Of a stretch of 64,000 nt of DNA, positions 1-9,515 are shown piece after piece (positions within the stretch are counted from its first letter, which is position 1; each line of letters starts with the position of its first letter). The position numbers and the translations under genes are program-made. The notes beneath the pieces were generated by a model, which made no database searches, had not been told where the DNA came from, and was given only the letters and a program-made list of their open reading frames with translations. Origin of the DNA: Oegoconia quadripuncta. Its lineage: Eukaryota; Arthropoda; Insecta; Lepidoptera; Autostichidae. The stretch spans positions 30,411,242 through 30,475,241 of the forward strand of contig OX438743.1 of NCBI GenBank assembly GCA_949316235.1, in the 5' to 3' direction.

Positions 1-1404
1 ACCACCGTCAAGGCGAAGCGACATTGTCGTCTTTCCGTTGTTTGAGGAAGGATTTTCAGTCCCCCTTTTTACCTACCTTGGACTCATCACCGATTCCAAT
101 ACAAAATTCCATTTTTAGCCATGCTGATTACGGAAACAATAACCATAAAAACAAATACTAAAATATATTTTTATCTACGCTCCGATCCTTCCTCTGACAC
201 CCATTCCGGAGTACTTGAAACGTAATGAAAAATGGATCAGCCATCTATCACAAACTCTTTTCCTCTCTTATATTCAGCGGAACAAAAACTTACCGGCAGA
301 CGTGAATAATGTCATACGAAATTAAATCCCAGGCTATAAAGAACAGATGACGTTTCGTCCCACTTCTGGCTTGCTTCAAGACGGGACGCTTATAATTCCA
401 AATGTTGAGGGGATGTTCGAAGAATTTAAATTAGGATCATTTGCAGATAACTTTTTGCGAATTCGACGAATGAACGAAACGAGAGATTGATAATTAATTC
501 GTTTGATCAGAACGTTTTTATGGCAAATTAACAATTGACTTGTGGACTGTCTCTAGGCCCGTCAATAAGCCTTAAGCTAGTGTGGAATCAGGTGTAGTTT
601 TAAAAATTTTGGGTTCGAAGTACCACTATAGTACTATACAATGTTAAAAATTTAAATTATTCCACTATCGCCTTCGGATTATGAGGCGTGAGGATTCGAT
701 TTTTCGCATGAAGTGTTTGGGTTTAGAACACACAAGATAAGGAACTGGCTGGTCTTATTCTTTTTAATGGCAGGAACCACACGGATTACTACGGAGTATA
801 TACTCGTCGGGAGTGCCAATGTTCAGTAGTGGTTGTAGCAACAACAGCCCTTGTCTATTGCTAAACTTAAGCGTATCTCACACGAGCATTTGTCTTATCC
901 ACCATTGTGCAGGAGGTTTGCAATGTTTAGAGAGCACCGCGCCAATGACGCTGCTGCTAAAAAGGGTCTGAAAACTTGTGATTAAATATCACATTAGCGC
1001 TCGAGTATTAGAGCAAGACAGACAGTAGAAGAATATCACGGAAATATAACGTAATATAAAGTAACGTAGACATGCTCCTGTGCTCGCCCACCCGCCCGGC
1101 GACGCTGTAAAAAGCCTGCTCGGCTTGACAGCAAATGTTCCTGATCAAAAAAAAAAGAGACACGATGATTATAATTAAATGATGTTGCGAAACTACTTTT
1201 TGGATGAACCATTATTTTAGAAAAACTATTATGAATAACATACAAACAGATTCTAAAATTGCATGAATATCTGAGCATTCATATAAAAGAAAATATAATT
1301 GTGTATAAATGCACTAAAAACCAGTGAAATTTCAACAAAATGTGGGAAAAAACCTAAACCAAGTTCCAAAGTTGTGGGACTAAAAAATATATATATCGTC
1401 AAAT
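1..1404. other. No confident gene; one short open frame
   Basis: I see no recognisable gene or repeat family here. The only coding-like patch is a short plus-strand frame at 348-491 (47 codons from an ATG, ending TGA) that stays open a little further upstream to an AG at about 335. Its composition is mixed and not low-complexity, but I recognise no domain. The stretch lies beyond exon 2 of the minus-strand host gene, so it is probably that gene's intron or DNA past its 3' end. Confidence 0.4.
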
Positions 1405-1407
1405 ATA

Positions 1408-1675
1408 CAGGGCGTCCCAAAGTTATGGGACATGAAGGGGAAGTACCTTAAATATCGTAGATAGTGAATTTTGCTCAAAGAAGACTTTATGTTATTTTTA
1501 AAAATTAGTAATTCTGCATTCATAGATTTTCTAAAAATTACTTGCTTCGGCTGGGAATCGAACCGACTTAAATGTGAAAAAAAAAACACCCTACTTTTAT
1601 GATGCCAATCGAAAGAATAGCTAAAAAATAATAAATCTGCCTAAGTAACATAGTATTTTAAAAGAAAGGAACAAC
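1408..1675 (+). repeat. Left terminal inverted repeat of the mariner-like element
   Basis: 268 bp, matching the reverse complement of 3260-3527 at about 98%. The outermost bases are CAGGGCGTCCCAAAGTTATG. Inside lies a sequence fitting a tRNA-type Pol III B box (GGTTCGATTCC, on the minus strand here, near 1550-1565). Both arms contain the same short open frame read outward; this reflects the repeat and is not a gene. Confidence 0.92.
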
Positions 1676-1920
1676 ATAAAATGATTGAGTCAAATTTCAA
1701 GAAAGTTATTTATTGCCGACGACGTTCGAAAAGTAGCGATATTATCATTCCAAAGATAGCATTGATTATTCGTAAATAAGTACCCACTTCATAAAATAGG
1801 TACTAACATAGTTTTCCTTATTATAAGTGCACGTGTAGATGAAATGATAAAACTTGTATTTCAATACGTCCTCTGTAAGCTAGACAGAAGGCAAATTAAA
1901 AACAAAAATAAATAATTTAT

Positions 1921-2052
1921 AATTTGAAAATGGAACAGTTTATGACAGCGTTTGTTTGAATGCATACTTTTTAAGATATTTTAAAAAGAAGTGATATTTT
2001 TAAATGTTGTTCTTAAATTTGAAAATGGAACAGTATGTGCGAGCGTTTGTTT
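1921..2052 (+). repeat. Two 37-bp direct repeats upstream of the transposase
   Basis: The copies at 1921-1957 and 2016-2052 both begin AATTTGAAAATGGAACAGT and end GCGTTTGTTT, with about four mismatches. They lie between the left inverted repeat and the transposase ATG at 2120. Paired internal repeats in this position could be transposase binding sites or part of the promoter; the sequence does not decide between these. Confidence 0.6.
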
Positions 2053-2119
2053 TTCGGATATTGATCTGTTTAGTCTCAATTCACTTACACAAGTGTTATT
2101 GTGTTAATTTATTGCGAAC

Positions 2120-3181
2120 ATGGCATATCAAGTAAGTTTTGATCTAATGGAAGCATATTTTTTGAACGATAAAGATATCTCTAGAAGTTTGCGGTGGTAT
2201 GGCGTAAAATATCCTGATAGACAAATACCGTCTCGTAAAGTTTTGAAAAGGCTTGTGAACAATTTGAAAACTCTGGGACGTTTCGATAAACGCCCAAGAG
2301 AACCACAGCAAGAAAACCATACGATCAACGACGAAGAACTTGGTATTTTAATTTACTTTTCGGCTTTTCCGAAAGCATCGGTGAGAGAAGGAGAACATGA
2401 AATTGGAGTTTCAAAAAGTAAAATACACCGTGTATTAAAAAAACACGGTTTTAAGAGTTATGTTGAAGGACGATTGGTTCAAAAATTACTTCCGGGCGAT
2501 ACAGAAAGGAGAAAAAATTTCTGTCTTGATATCCAGGCACGATTGCTCGAAGATCCAAATTTTTTGGATAATATTATTTGGACAGACGAATCTAACTTTA
2601 GCAATAACGGTATGTATAACCGCAACAATAATCGTATTTGGTCTAAAGAAAATCCCCTACGAGTGACTGAAACTAATAACCAAGTGCGTTTTTCACTCAA
2701 CTGTTGGTGCGGACTTTTAAAAAACCGGGTTTTCTTAATCCATTTTTACCAAGGAACCTTGAACACAGAAAAGTATTTAGGAATACTTCAAATTTTAAGG
2801 GATAAGATAAGAAACCATTCCGCGGCGGAGCAAGAAAACTTAATTTTCCAACAAGATGGAGCTCCGGCTCATAATAGTCGGAGAGCAGCAGATTTTCTAA
2901 ATGAATGTTTTCCTACATGGATTGGTACAAATGGACCGATTAGATGGCCGGCCAGATCCCCGGACCTCACACCATTAGATTTCTTCTTTTGGGGATACGT
3001 GAAAGATATGCTATACAAAAAGCGATACGAGAACGTAGGCGAGTTGCAAACAGAATTGTGCCATATCACATCGAGTGTTCACCATAAAATGATTAGAAAA
3101 TCAACAGGCAGCGGGCTCATTAAAAGATTGGCGATTTGCGTAAGACAAGAGGGATCACATTTTGAGCATTTAATTAATTAA
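2120..3181 (+). CDS. Mariner-like (DD40D) transposase
   Basis: A 353-residue transposase that would cut and rejoin the element at TA targets, acting on the terminal inverted repeats in the nucleus. The N-terminal ~120 residues look like two helix-turn-helix DNA-binding units; the second contains VSKSKIHRVLKKHGF. The catalytic core has WTDES (D156), QQDGAPAH (D246) and SPDLTPLDFFFWG (D287). All three acidic residues are present, with 40 residues between the second and third. Classic mariners are DD34D; this spacing is nearest to the rosa-type DD41D group. The length is normal and the C-terminus (HFEHL) is complete. Start: ATG at 2120, followed directly by the first DNA-binding helix. No stop or frameshift is visible, so the enzyme may be functional. 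The family call is secure; the subgroup is inferred. Confidence 0.9.
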   Translation: MAYQVSFDLMEAYFLNDKDISRSLRWYGVKYPDRQIPSRKVLKRLVNNLKTLGRFDKRPREPQQENHTINDEELGILIYFSAFPKASVREGEHEIGVSKSKIHRVLKKHGFKSYVEGRLVQKLLPGDTERRKNFCLDIQARLLEDPNFLDNIIWTDESNFSNNGMYNRNNNRIWSKENPLRVTETNNQVRFSLNCWCGLLKNRVFLIHFYQGTLNTEKYLGILQILRDKIRNHSAAEQENLIFQQDGAPAHNSRRAADFLNECFPTWIGTNGPIRWPARSPDLTPLDFFFWGYVKDMLYKKRYENVGELQTELCHITSSVHHKMIRKSTGSGLIKRLAICVRQEGSHFEHLIN

Positions 3182-3259
3182 TTTACAAAAAAATACCTAC
3201 TTAATTGACTACGGCAGTTTCATGTATGTTTTTTATTTGATTAAAATGATTAATTTCAC

Positions 3260-3527
3260 GTTGTTCCTTTCTTTTAAAATACTATGTTACTTAGGCAGAG
3301 TTATTATTTTTTAGCTATTCTTTCGATTGGCATCATAAAAGTAGGGTGTTTTTTTTTTCACATTTGAGTCGGTTCGATTCCCAGCCGAAGCAAATAATTT
3401 TTAGAAAATCTATGAATGCAGAATTACTAACTTTTAAAAATAACATAAAGTCTTCTTTGAGCAAAATTCACTATCTACGATATTTAAGGTACTTCCCCTT
3501 CATGTCCCATAACTTTGGGACGCCCTG
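3260..3527 (-). repeat. Right terminal inverted repeat of the mariner-like element
   Basis: Reverse-complement partner of 1408-1675. On the plus strand it carries the B-box-like GGTTCGATTCCCAGCC at about 3370-3386. It starts 78 bp after the transposase stop codon. Confidence 0.92.
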
Positions 3528-3532
3528 TATAT

Positions 3533-3920
3533 CGTCAAATGACTACCATAATACGCGGTTTGCATGGGAAGTATGGCGCTGGTATCGACGGACGGAAATG
3601 GCGCCGTGATGACGTTTACAGTAATATTAGGTCTGCACATCGAAAATGTTTATTCATATTGCTACCAGCCGTCAAAAGAGACCACCACTTAGCACATCAA
3701 CGAACGTGAGTGACTTTGATTACCTATTGTTACCGACGCATAGAAGGATTTCAGGTAATCTGGCCCGTGTTCCATCAGTGACAGACCATTACCTTTTCTG
3801 TTACATCCCTAGTGTCGTTTTGATATTCTATTCGCTTATAGTAGCTTGACAATGTTGCAATTGCCCGAGCCACCCTATACCACGAGACGGCTGGCGACGT
3901 CTCAGTCGCTAGCTACGCCA
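3533..3920 (+). repeat. Dispersed repeat G, copy 1
   Basis: About 390 bp matching 52690-53150 in several blocks: the GACTACCATAATACGCGG start, a block ending GGTCTGCACATCGAAAATG, a block with TTGATTACCTA, and a 3' block with TTGCCCGAGCCACCCT. The mariner inserted at the left edge of this copy. I see no coding capacity and do not recognise the family. Confidence 0.6.
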
Positions 3921-4134
3921 GTCTTTCTCCCATAAAACAATAGATTAATATAATCACATAACAATCTTAAATTTTCAATATACGTCTAATAAATCATGGA
4001 GCTGTCATAGAATTACATCAAACTATTTTAGTTATGAGACAAAAGTCACCATCAGCGAGTAAAGACGAGTTTGTCCTATTTCTCCCTGCCAATTGCGACT
4101 AATTATATTAAATAACAAAAGTAGTACAATATAA
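3921..4134. other. No recognisable feature
   Basis: AT-rich DNA between repeat G and the SINE; I see nothing in it. Confidence 0.5.
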
Positions 4135-4339
4135 TCGTCGCGGTTTCGAATCCCACTAGGGGCATATGTTTGTATGATGAATACAGACATGTGTTCCCGA
4201 GTTATGGATGTTTTTCGTTTATATGTGTATTTATTTACAAAAAAAAAGTATTTGTGTAGTTTATCAACCATCTGGTATCTATAATACAAGCCTAGTTGCT
4301 TAGTGTGGAAATAGATGGCGCTGTGTGTATGTGCAAAGA

Positions 4340-4370
<31 letters not shown>

Positions 4371-4382
4371 ATTATTATAATT
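4135..4382 (+). mobile_element. SINE-A copy (5' truncated) with (ATT)n tail
   Basis: A tRNA-derived SINE that has lost its A box. It starts at the B box (GGTTTCGAATCCC), runs through the shared body with TGGCGCTGTGTGTATGTGC, and ends in an ATT-repeat tail at about 4341-4382. Other copies are at 17850, 29566(-), 54022(-), 57598(-) and a decayed one at 59478(-). Confidence 0.75.
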
Positions 4383-4759
4383 TATACTAAATGAATTTCT
4401 CCAGGGTAGGTGAGAAAGTTTTATTCAATTAAAACAAACATGTTCTAACGATCTGGTCGCACTGTTCCGCTACTGTTTCGTTAATTTTCAACTAATTTTC
4501 CTAGAACCATGCACCCAACATGCAGAAACAAACAATGCGACACTATCACAAATAGTGTATTTTCTGCGTCTACCGTACTGTACGGCAGAATTAAGAATCC
4601 TGGAAAAACGGTGAAATTTGTAGTAACAGGTTGTGTAATGATGCTAACTTTTATGGTTAAGTATAGACGTTCGTTGTATAGATTGGCAATTATGCGTTCG
4701 ATTTTCAAATGTGTTAACGTTTTATATCTATATAAAACCTTTTACCCCAAAAAATATTT
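4383..4759. other. No recognisable feature
   Basis: Open frames exist on both strands over 4481-4766 but they overlap each other and show no domain. I see no gene here. Confidence 0.5.
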
Positions 4760-4880
4760 TTTTTAAAATATTGGACAAAGGCCTCTTCACGCATTCCTGT
4801 CCCGGGCTACTTCCAACCAGTCGTGGATATTATTCAGCTTGTCCCTCCATTTCCTTCTCGATATGCTACAACTTCTTTCT
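4760..4880 (-). mobile_element. RTE-like LINE 3' fragment
   Basis: Read on the minus strand, this translates to WRDKLNNIHDWLEVARDRNA followed by a stop, the usual C-terminal W..VA.DR..W pattern of RTE-type LINE ORF2. It is heavily 5'-truncated and dead. Confidence 0.6.
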
Positions 4881-4968
4881 ACAGGTAGTGGTTATGTCCG
4901 ACAAAAAGTTAAATAAAAACAACAATCGTTTTGCAATGTTGTCGTTAAAACGAAATTACTTTTATAAT

Positions 4969-5022
4969 ACATACATACATACATAATGTCACGCCTGTTT
5001 CCCGTTGGGGTAGGCAGAGAGT
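4969..5022 (-). mobile_element. Tail of a dispersed non-autonomous repeat (family F)
   Basis: A CATA microsatellite followed by ATGTCACGCCTGTTTCCCGT and GGGGTAGGCAGAGA. The same block occurs at 56492-56537, and decayed reverse-complement versions end at about 60003 and 63200. I recognise it as a common lepidopteran repeat but cannot name the family. Confidence 0.6.
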
Positions 5023-5798
5023 TTTATAATATTGGGAATATAACATTGTAACTATTTCTGATAAATGCATCAACTCCTTTTCAGCTCTACTTATAAACGC
5101 TACCTATTCTTTAGTTTTCACTAGTAGGTACCTCGCATTTTAAACTCAACTCAGCAGCTATATTTTCAAGATTTCGAATCGTAATGTTGCCAACGCAACC
5201 ACAATCAGAAAATTAAACATCCGAGCTAATGTCAAGTCTCCAAGGCCCATATTCTAAATTAAATTTTTGAAATTTGAAACTTTCCGATATCGAATCGAAT
5301 ATAGACTGTCGAACCAAGCGCAGGAGATAGAGTGATTTTGAATTTGGAATAAATAAAAGTCCCTAAAGTAAATATGTTTAACCAATATTATTTGAATTTG
5401 AAATCCAAGTCCGGGACTGGGACAATTATTTTTAAACGACCACAGAGGTGAGCACTGTAAGATTGCATGCGAATTTAAAAAAGTAAATCAGGTATAAAAG
5501 GCGGGAATCTTTGCAACCAGTTGATGGAAATGCTTTTCGTTTATTTCATTTTTAAGAAAAGGGCACTATTCTGTTTCGGATATGATAGCTAGTCCCCCAA
5601 TAGATTGGGAATACGGGGTGAACGCGTTTTCACCTTCGATCTCATTCTCAAATTAACATCGTGTTTGAGGTCAAGCATGCGTAAACGCAAAAAAATAATA
5701 ACACATCGATATCATAATAATATATAGCTCTATAATCAATTCCACCAAAGTTACGCTTGATTTATGGCCGTCACAACCTGATAGTAACAATTCCTCAC
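5023..5798. other. No recognisable feature (host gene intron or flank)
   Basis: I see no repeat or exon between the repeat tail and host exon 2. The splice donor of exon 2 opens into this stretch on the minus strand, so its 3' part is intronic by inference. Confidence 0.5.
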
Positions 5799-5955
5799 CT
5801 TATCTCTCAGCATGTCTCGCACCCTAGTAGCCTGGTGCCGGCTCCGGTGTAGCTCCAGCTGCAGCTCTAGGCACCTCTCCTGCCAGTTCACGGAGCCAAG
5901 GTCTGCTGCTACTAGTTCATACTCCAGTGGGTCGAGCAGCGGATGGGCGATTGGT
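5799..5955 (-). CDS. Host gene, coding exon 2 (unidentified protein)
   Basis: A 157-bp internal exon on the minus strand. The acceptor reads TTATAG before the exon and the donor AAG|GTGAGG after it. The exon supplies one base to complete a split Arg codon from exon 1, then 52 open codons, ending in phase 0. The peptide includes PLLDPLEYELVAADLGSVNW and QERCLELQLELHRSRHQ; the Leu/Glu/Arg-rich second half looks helical, possibly the start of a coiled coil. Codon use is GC-rich, unlike the AT-rich surroundings. I do not recognise the protein. Support comes from clean splice sites at both ends and the exact phase match with the exon at 10908-11059. Downstream exons were not found between 1 and 5798. 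Confidence 0.72.
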
Positions 5956-6091
5956 CTATAAGAAGAGGATATGGGTAAGAAGGGGTGAACCAGACAATGG
6001 CAGAATAATGCGGAATGATGATTATTACGGCTGTATTTGTTTGTTTATAAATGCTTTATTGTACAAAGTAACACAGATTTAGTCAGATAAT

Positions 6092-6231
6092 GGTGTCGAT
6101 TCGGATGTACACCAACTAAACTAAAACCAGTTTTGGAGTGGTGCCGTCGCATCGTACTGTTCCAGGGAGAAAGAGACAGTACTACTTTAAAACTGGTTTT
6201 AGTTTAGTTGGTGTACATCCGAATCGACACC
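6092..6231. mobile_element. Foldback MITE with 43-bp perfect inverted repeats
   Basis: 140 bp starting GGTGTCGATTCGGATGTACA and ending with its exact reverse complement over 43 bases; the pairing continues imperfectly towards the centre. AAT on each side (6089-6091, 6232-6234) may be a 3-bp target duplication. It has no coding capacity. It lies in the host gene intron. Confidence 0.75.
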
Positions 6232-6355
6232 AATGTACAAAAGCGGAGTAATCCCATGAGGGAGTTCTTCCATTCCATCTAAAACTGTATTTTGACATAG
6301 TTGCTACGGCGTACACTAAAGGCCCTATTACGCCGTACTAAACACCGTAAAAATG

Positions 6356-6449
6356 GAGAGACTAATTCGGCATACATTGCAGGGAGGTTTGGTTCTGTTA
6401 ATTCAAATATCTTTACTTGAACCAGCAATATATGCCGAATTAGTCTCTA
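6356..6449. repeat. Small inverted repeat (26/28-bp stem)
   Basis: The arms at about 6356-6382 and 6423-6449 share GAGACTAATTCGGCATA and its complement, with two mismatches and a ~40-nt loop. It could be a mini foldback element or a transcribed hairpin; it lies inside the host intron. Confidence 0.65.
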
Positions 6450-6684
6450 CATTTAGGATGGTATATTATATTCGACATGTTTTTTCTTACGTGGGATGGG
6501 TTACTTCTTAAGTGGGATGTTTTAAGTTTGAAGCCTCTATCCTACAGTATGTGGCATTGTTGCATGAAACCGGCTGAACAAATTTGAAAATGTTTTCTTT
6601 TATTTTTAACAACATCTTGCATGCAAGATGGTTCTTATCAGATTTGATGGAAATAGGTTAAGCCGTTTTGAAGATATTTAACTA

Positions 6685-6898
6685 ATAATAATTAAAAATA
6701 TTTCGGACACTTGCAACAATCGTCTAGTCCCAAACTAAGCAAAGCTTGTACTATGGATACTAAATAACAGATAAACATGACATGATTCGGGAATAAACGC
6801 TCATATTCATCACACAAACATTTACCCTTCGCGGGATTCGAACCCGCAACCGTTGGTTTTGCTGACACGGTCACTATCCACTACACCAAGCGGTCGTC
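6685..6898 (-). mobile_element. SINE-B, near full-length
   Basis: A tRNA-derived SINE on the minus strand. The head has A-box-like TGGTGTAGTGG and B-box GGTTCGAATCCC; the body includes ACTATGGATACTAAATAACA (plus strand), and the 3' end lies by AAATATTTCGGACACTT (plus strand). Partial copies are at 8538-8625 (+) and 52515-52650 (-). The head cannot fold as a working tRNA because the spacing and stems do not fit, so it is not called a tRNA gene. Confidence 0.75.
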
Positions 6899-7802
6899 AG
6901 ACAGTTGCTTTGTATACCTGGATGATATATGTATAAGTATAAGCTAGATCATAGAAATCACTATGTCATGCATGAGTGTCCGAAGATGATATATAGGTAA
7001 GATATTCGGACAAACCTACTGGTATAGATTTTGTGACACCTGTACCTGTATTTTTGTATTTTTTTAGATACATAAACTATTATAATAAAAGATATTACCA
7101 AAAGTATACTAAAAAAAGAAAAGAAAAAGAAGAGCCCTGTAACGTACGTTTTCGTCATAGTAAAAATACATGTTCTTCCTTAAATATCAAACCGACTTTA
7201 CAACAACCTATTCATCCACTGCATAAAATTTATATGCAGGTATTAAAATAACACGGTTTCACTGCAACATGCTCCAAATCTCATCATGCAAACCAAAGTA
7301 GATGGGCCATAACAGCAAACACCCGAACGTTACCGCTAGATGAAAACCCGTAATACATAGTACTCTTTAAAAATGCATTCACCAACCGCACGGATGCCTA
7401 TCGAAATCCACTCGTAAATATTGCATATTCTGTCAATTTGCCTAAATGTATCCCTTATTAATACTTCAATAGGGTTTACATTCAGTTCTGTCGCGCAGTG
7501 AGGTATTACAGGATTATTCGTGGGACAAATGATCCGTTATTAATTTTGAATGATTAATTTGGGAGTACCGGTGGAAAATGAAGTGGATTATGCGGCCTAG
7601 GTAGATAGATATGTTAACAATTTATAGGTTATCTGTTATGGCTGTGTGGTTGAGTAGAATAGGGACCAACCTTCTCTTCTCTTGGGTGAGGTAAAAAGCG
7701 ACTAAGGGATAGTGAACGTAACAGCATAGACTTGATGGTCAGCAGCATGTCAGAGCTTGCAGAAAATTATCTGTGATCGTCAATCTACCTGCTCAGCGAT
7801 TA

Positions 7803-8075
7803 GGGCAAACCCTATGGATAGGGATACAAGTCGCTCCATGGGAGAGGCTTAGGTTCAGTAGTGGACTTTTATTGGCTCTATAAATTGATTTTGAGATTGA
7901 GATAGCGTCTCAGTCTCAAGACCATAGGCAAAACCTATGGATAGCGATGCAAGTCGCTCCATGGGAGAGACTTAAGTTCAGTAGTGGACTTTTATTGTCT
8001 CTATAAATTTTAATTCTCAAGCGTCAACTTAAGGTTATCTCAATCTTGCTTGACAACGGTTTAATAATACGGGCC
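7803..8075 (+). mobile_element. RTE LINE tail, duplicated, within repeat H
   Basis: Two copies of an ~83-bp RTE 3' end (7803-7885 and 7921-8005) contain TCGCTCCATGGGAGAG and translate to RSMGEA-stop-VQ-stop-WTFI, a decayed form of the RTE C-terminus. The flanking sequence (7886-7920 and 8006-8075: TTGAGATTGAGAT, GCGTCAACTTAAGGT, TAATACGGGCC) matches 40130-40290, so the LINE tails sit within a copy of that repeat. Confidence 0.55.
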
Positions 8076-8224
8076 TTAATGTATGTATTCGTTTATATAT
8101 TATTGGGAACATATGAATTCTCAGCGGGGTACATGTTTAGCACCTACTCGGTTTGATCGGTTGGGCGTAAGCGGACTAGGTACCTAAAGCGAGCTACCAA
8201 CTGTTTATATAAATATTTATGTAT

Positions 8225-8534
8225 GTTTTTTTTTTATGCACGACGGGTTTGTAATTGACCTCAATCACACCTGATGTTAAGTGAAGATGAAATCGAAGGT
8301 GGAAGCGTACTGACCAGGAAACCCCAACACATTTGGGGGACTGGCTATCTTATCTCTGACAACCGGAACACAACAATGCTATTAATATTGCTGCTTGGCG
8401 GCAGATTTAGATAAGATGGTGGTAGCTAGCCAGGCGGACATTTAAAATGCCCTACAACCAACCAAACTGAGTAATTAAATATGTACCTCGCTGGGGATCG
8501 AAATGTTGTTTACATTGAGCCACGGAGGCGGTTT
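8225..8534 (-). mobile_element. SINE-C copy
   Basis: On the minus strand: an eroded tRNA-like head near 8480-8534 (gene-proximal CCGCCTCCGTGGCTCAATGT), a body with CTTATCTCTGACAACCGGAA (plus strand), and a 3' end TGCACGACGGG with a T-run on the plus strand. The family is about 310-370 bp. Other copies: 13810-14178 (-), 43597-43740 (-), 56262-56738 (+), 58470-58692 (+). Confidence 0.75.
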
Positions 8535-8537
8535 ACC

Positions 8538-8625
8538 CGTAATTTAGTATCCATAGTAGGTACAAAGTTTTGCTTAGTTTGGGACTAGATAATTGGTGTA
8601 AGTGTCCGAAACATTTATTTTTTTG
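8538..8625 (+). mobile_element. SINE-B 3' fragment
   Basis: Plus-strand match to the 3' half of SINE-B: TAGTATCCATAGTA, TTTGGGACTAGATAATTG and GTGTCCGAAACATTTATT. It directly follows the SINE-C copy. A degraded SINE-C 3' piece (about 8695-8775) follows after a short gap. Confidence 0.55.
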
Positions 8626-9349
8626 TCTTTTCTAAGTCAGTTATGTTAACAGCTTTTTAGAAACCAGTCCTCTAAATAAGCTGTGGGTTGTGGGCACCAT
8701 CTACTATCGGCCTCATCTTCACTTAACATCAAATGTGATTCAGGTCAAGCACTAACCCACTGTGCACTAAAACGAAAACAATAGTAGTTCGAAATATACT
8801 CTGCATCTAACTCTTGCGTAATATTATAGTTTTTTATTACACAATATTATTATTTCACTTTCCGACTATATTTACTAAACACAGCCTTTTTATAAGTTTA
8901 TATTGAGTGTGTAAAGCACTCGTGGCGTAGTCGCATTCGCTATTTGTTGTTGATTTCTAGCGCGGTCAGTCCAGGGATGAGTCACACTAGTGACATTTTT
9001 ATACGAGTGTTTCCGTGCTCGAATAGTCGTGTACATTTGAAGGCAGTCGTTAAGCCAAGTCGGTGACTTACAGGGGCGACTTAAAAACACTAACTGTCAG
9101 GTGCCATTGGTATGACACAAATCCACCAAACCGCACTGGGTCCGCGTGGTGGACTATGGCACATACCCTCTCCCAGTGAGAGAAGGCTGTAAGTATTCTT
9201 AAAAGTACCAGGAGAGCAGACGGTAATAAGACGTTGGATGGCAACCGCAGCAGCACGTGCAAAAAGTATTGGGCGAAATTGCGTAAGGTAATAACTATAA
9301 ATTGAAATGTAAACCCCGACAACATTTATCGAACCTATGATTATATCGT

Positions 9350-9515
9350 GTAGGTAGATTAGACCAAATAATAGTGTTAAATGCTAAATATCTTCGAAAC
9401 TGCTAACGGGCTTAAAAAACGCATCCAGTGCCACAGACAGAGACGCAGACAGATACACGCACACACAGCGGTCAAACTTATAATACCCCTCTTATTGCGT
9501 CGGGGGTTAATTAAA
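9350..9515 (+). repeat. Dispersed repeat E, decayed copy
   Basis: Contains AAATATCTTCGAAACTGCTAA and a 3' block with ACACACAGCGGTCAAACTTATA and GTCGGGGGTTAA. Similar copies are at 19140-19870 (interrupted), 39470-39650, 44395-44610 and 50600-50815. A decayed SINE-D tail lies just before it, near 9095-9190. Confidence 0.5.

Larger units (their letters stand above)
1408..3527 (+). mobile_element. Intact mariner-like transposon with 268-bp terminal inverted repeats
   Basis: A 2120-bp DNA transposon of the IS630-Tc1-mariner superfamily. It starts CAGGGCGTCCCAAAG and ends with the reverse complement. The terminal inverted repeats run 1408-1675 and 3260-3527 and differ at only about four positions. 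TA dinucleotides flank both ends (1406-1407, 3528-3529), as expected for the superfamily. One uninterrupted transposase gene sits inside. Because the frame is intact and the ends agree, the copy is probably young and possibly active; that is inference. Typical mariners have terminal repeats of about 30 bp, so these are strikingly long. A 10-bp direct repeat also lies just outside the ends (see findings). Confidence 0.9.

Noticed and set aside
905..985. Short plus-strand exon ending ACTTGTGATTAA
   Set aside because: It follows a GTGCAG acceptor-like site, but it is only ~25 codons and no partner exon was found.
1380..1589. Open frame in the left inverted repeat, mirrored at 3346-3609
   Set aside because: Both frames are the same sequence because the arms are inverted copies; there is no domain or independent support.
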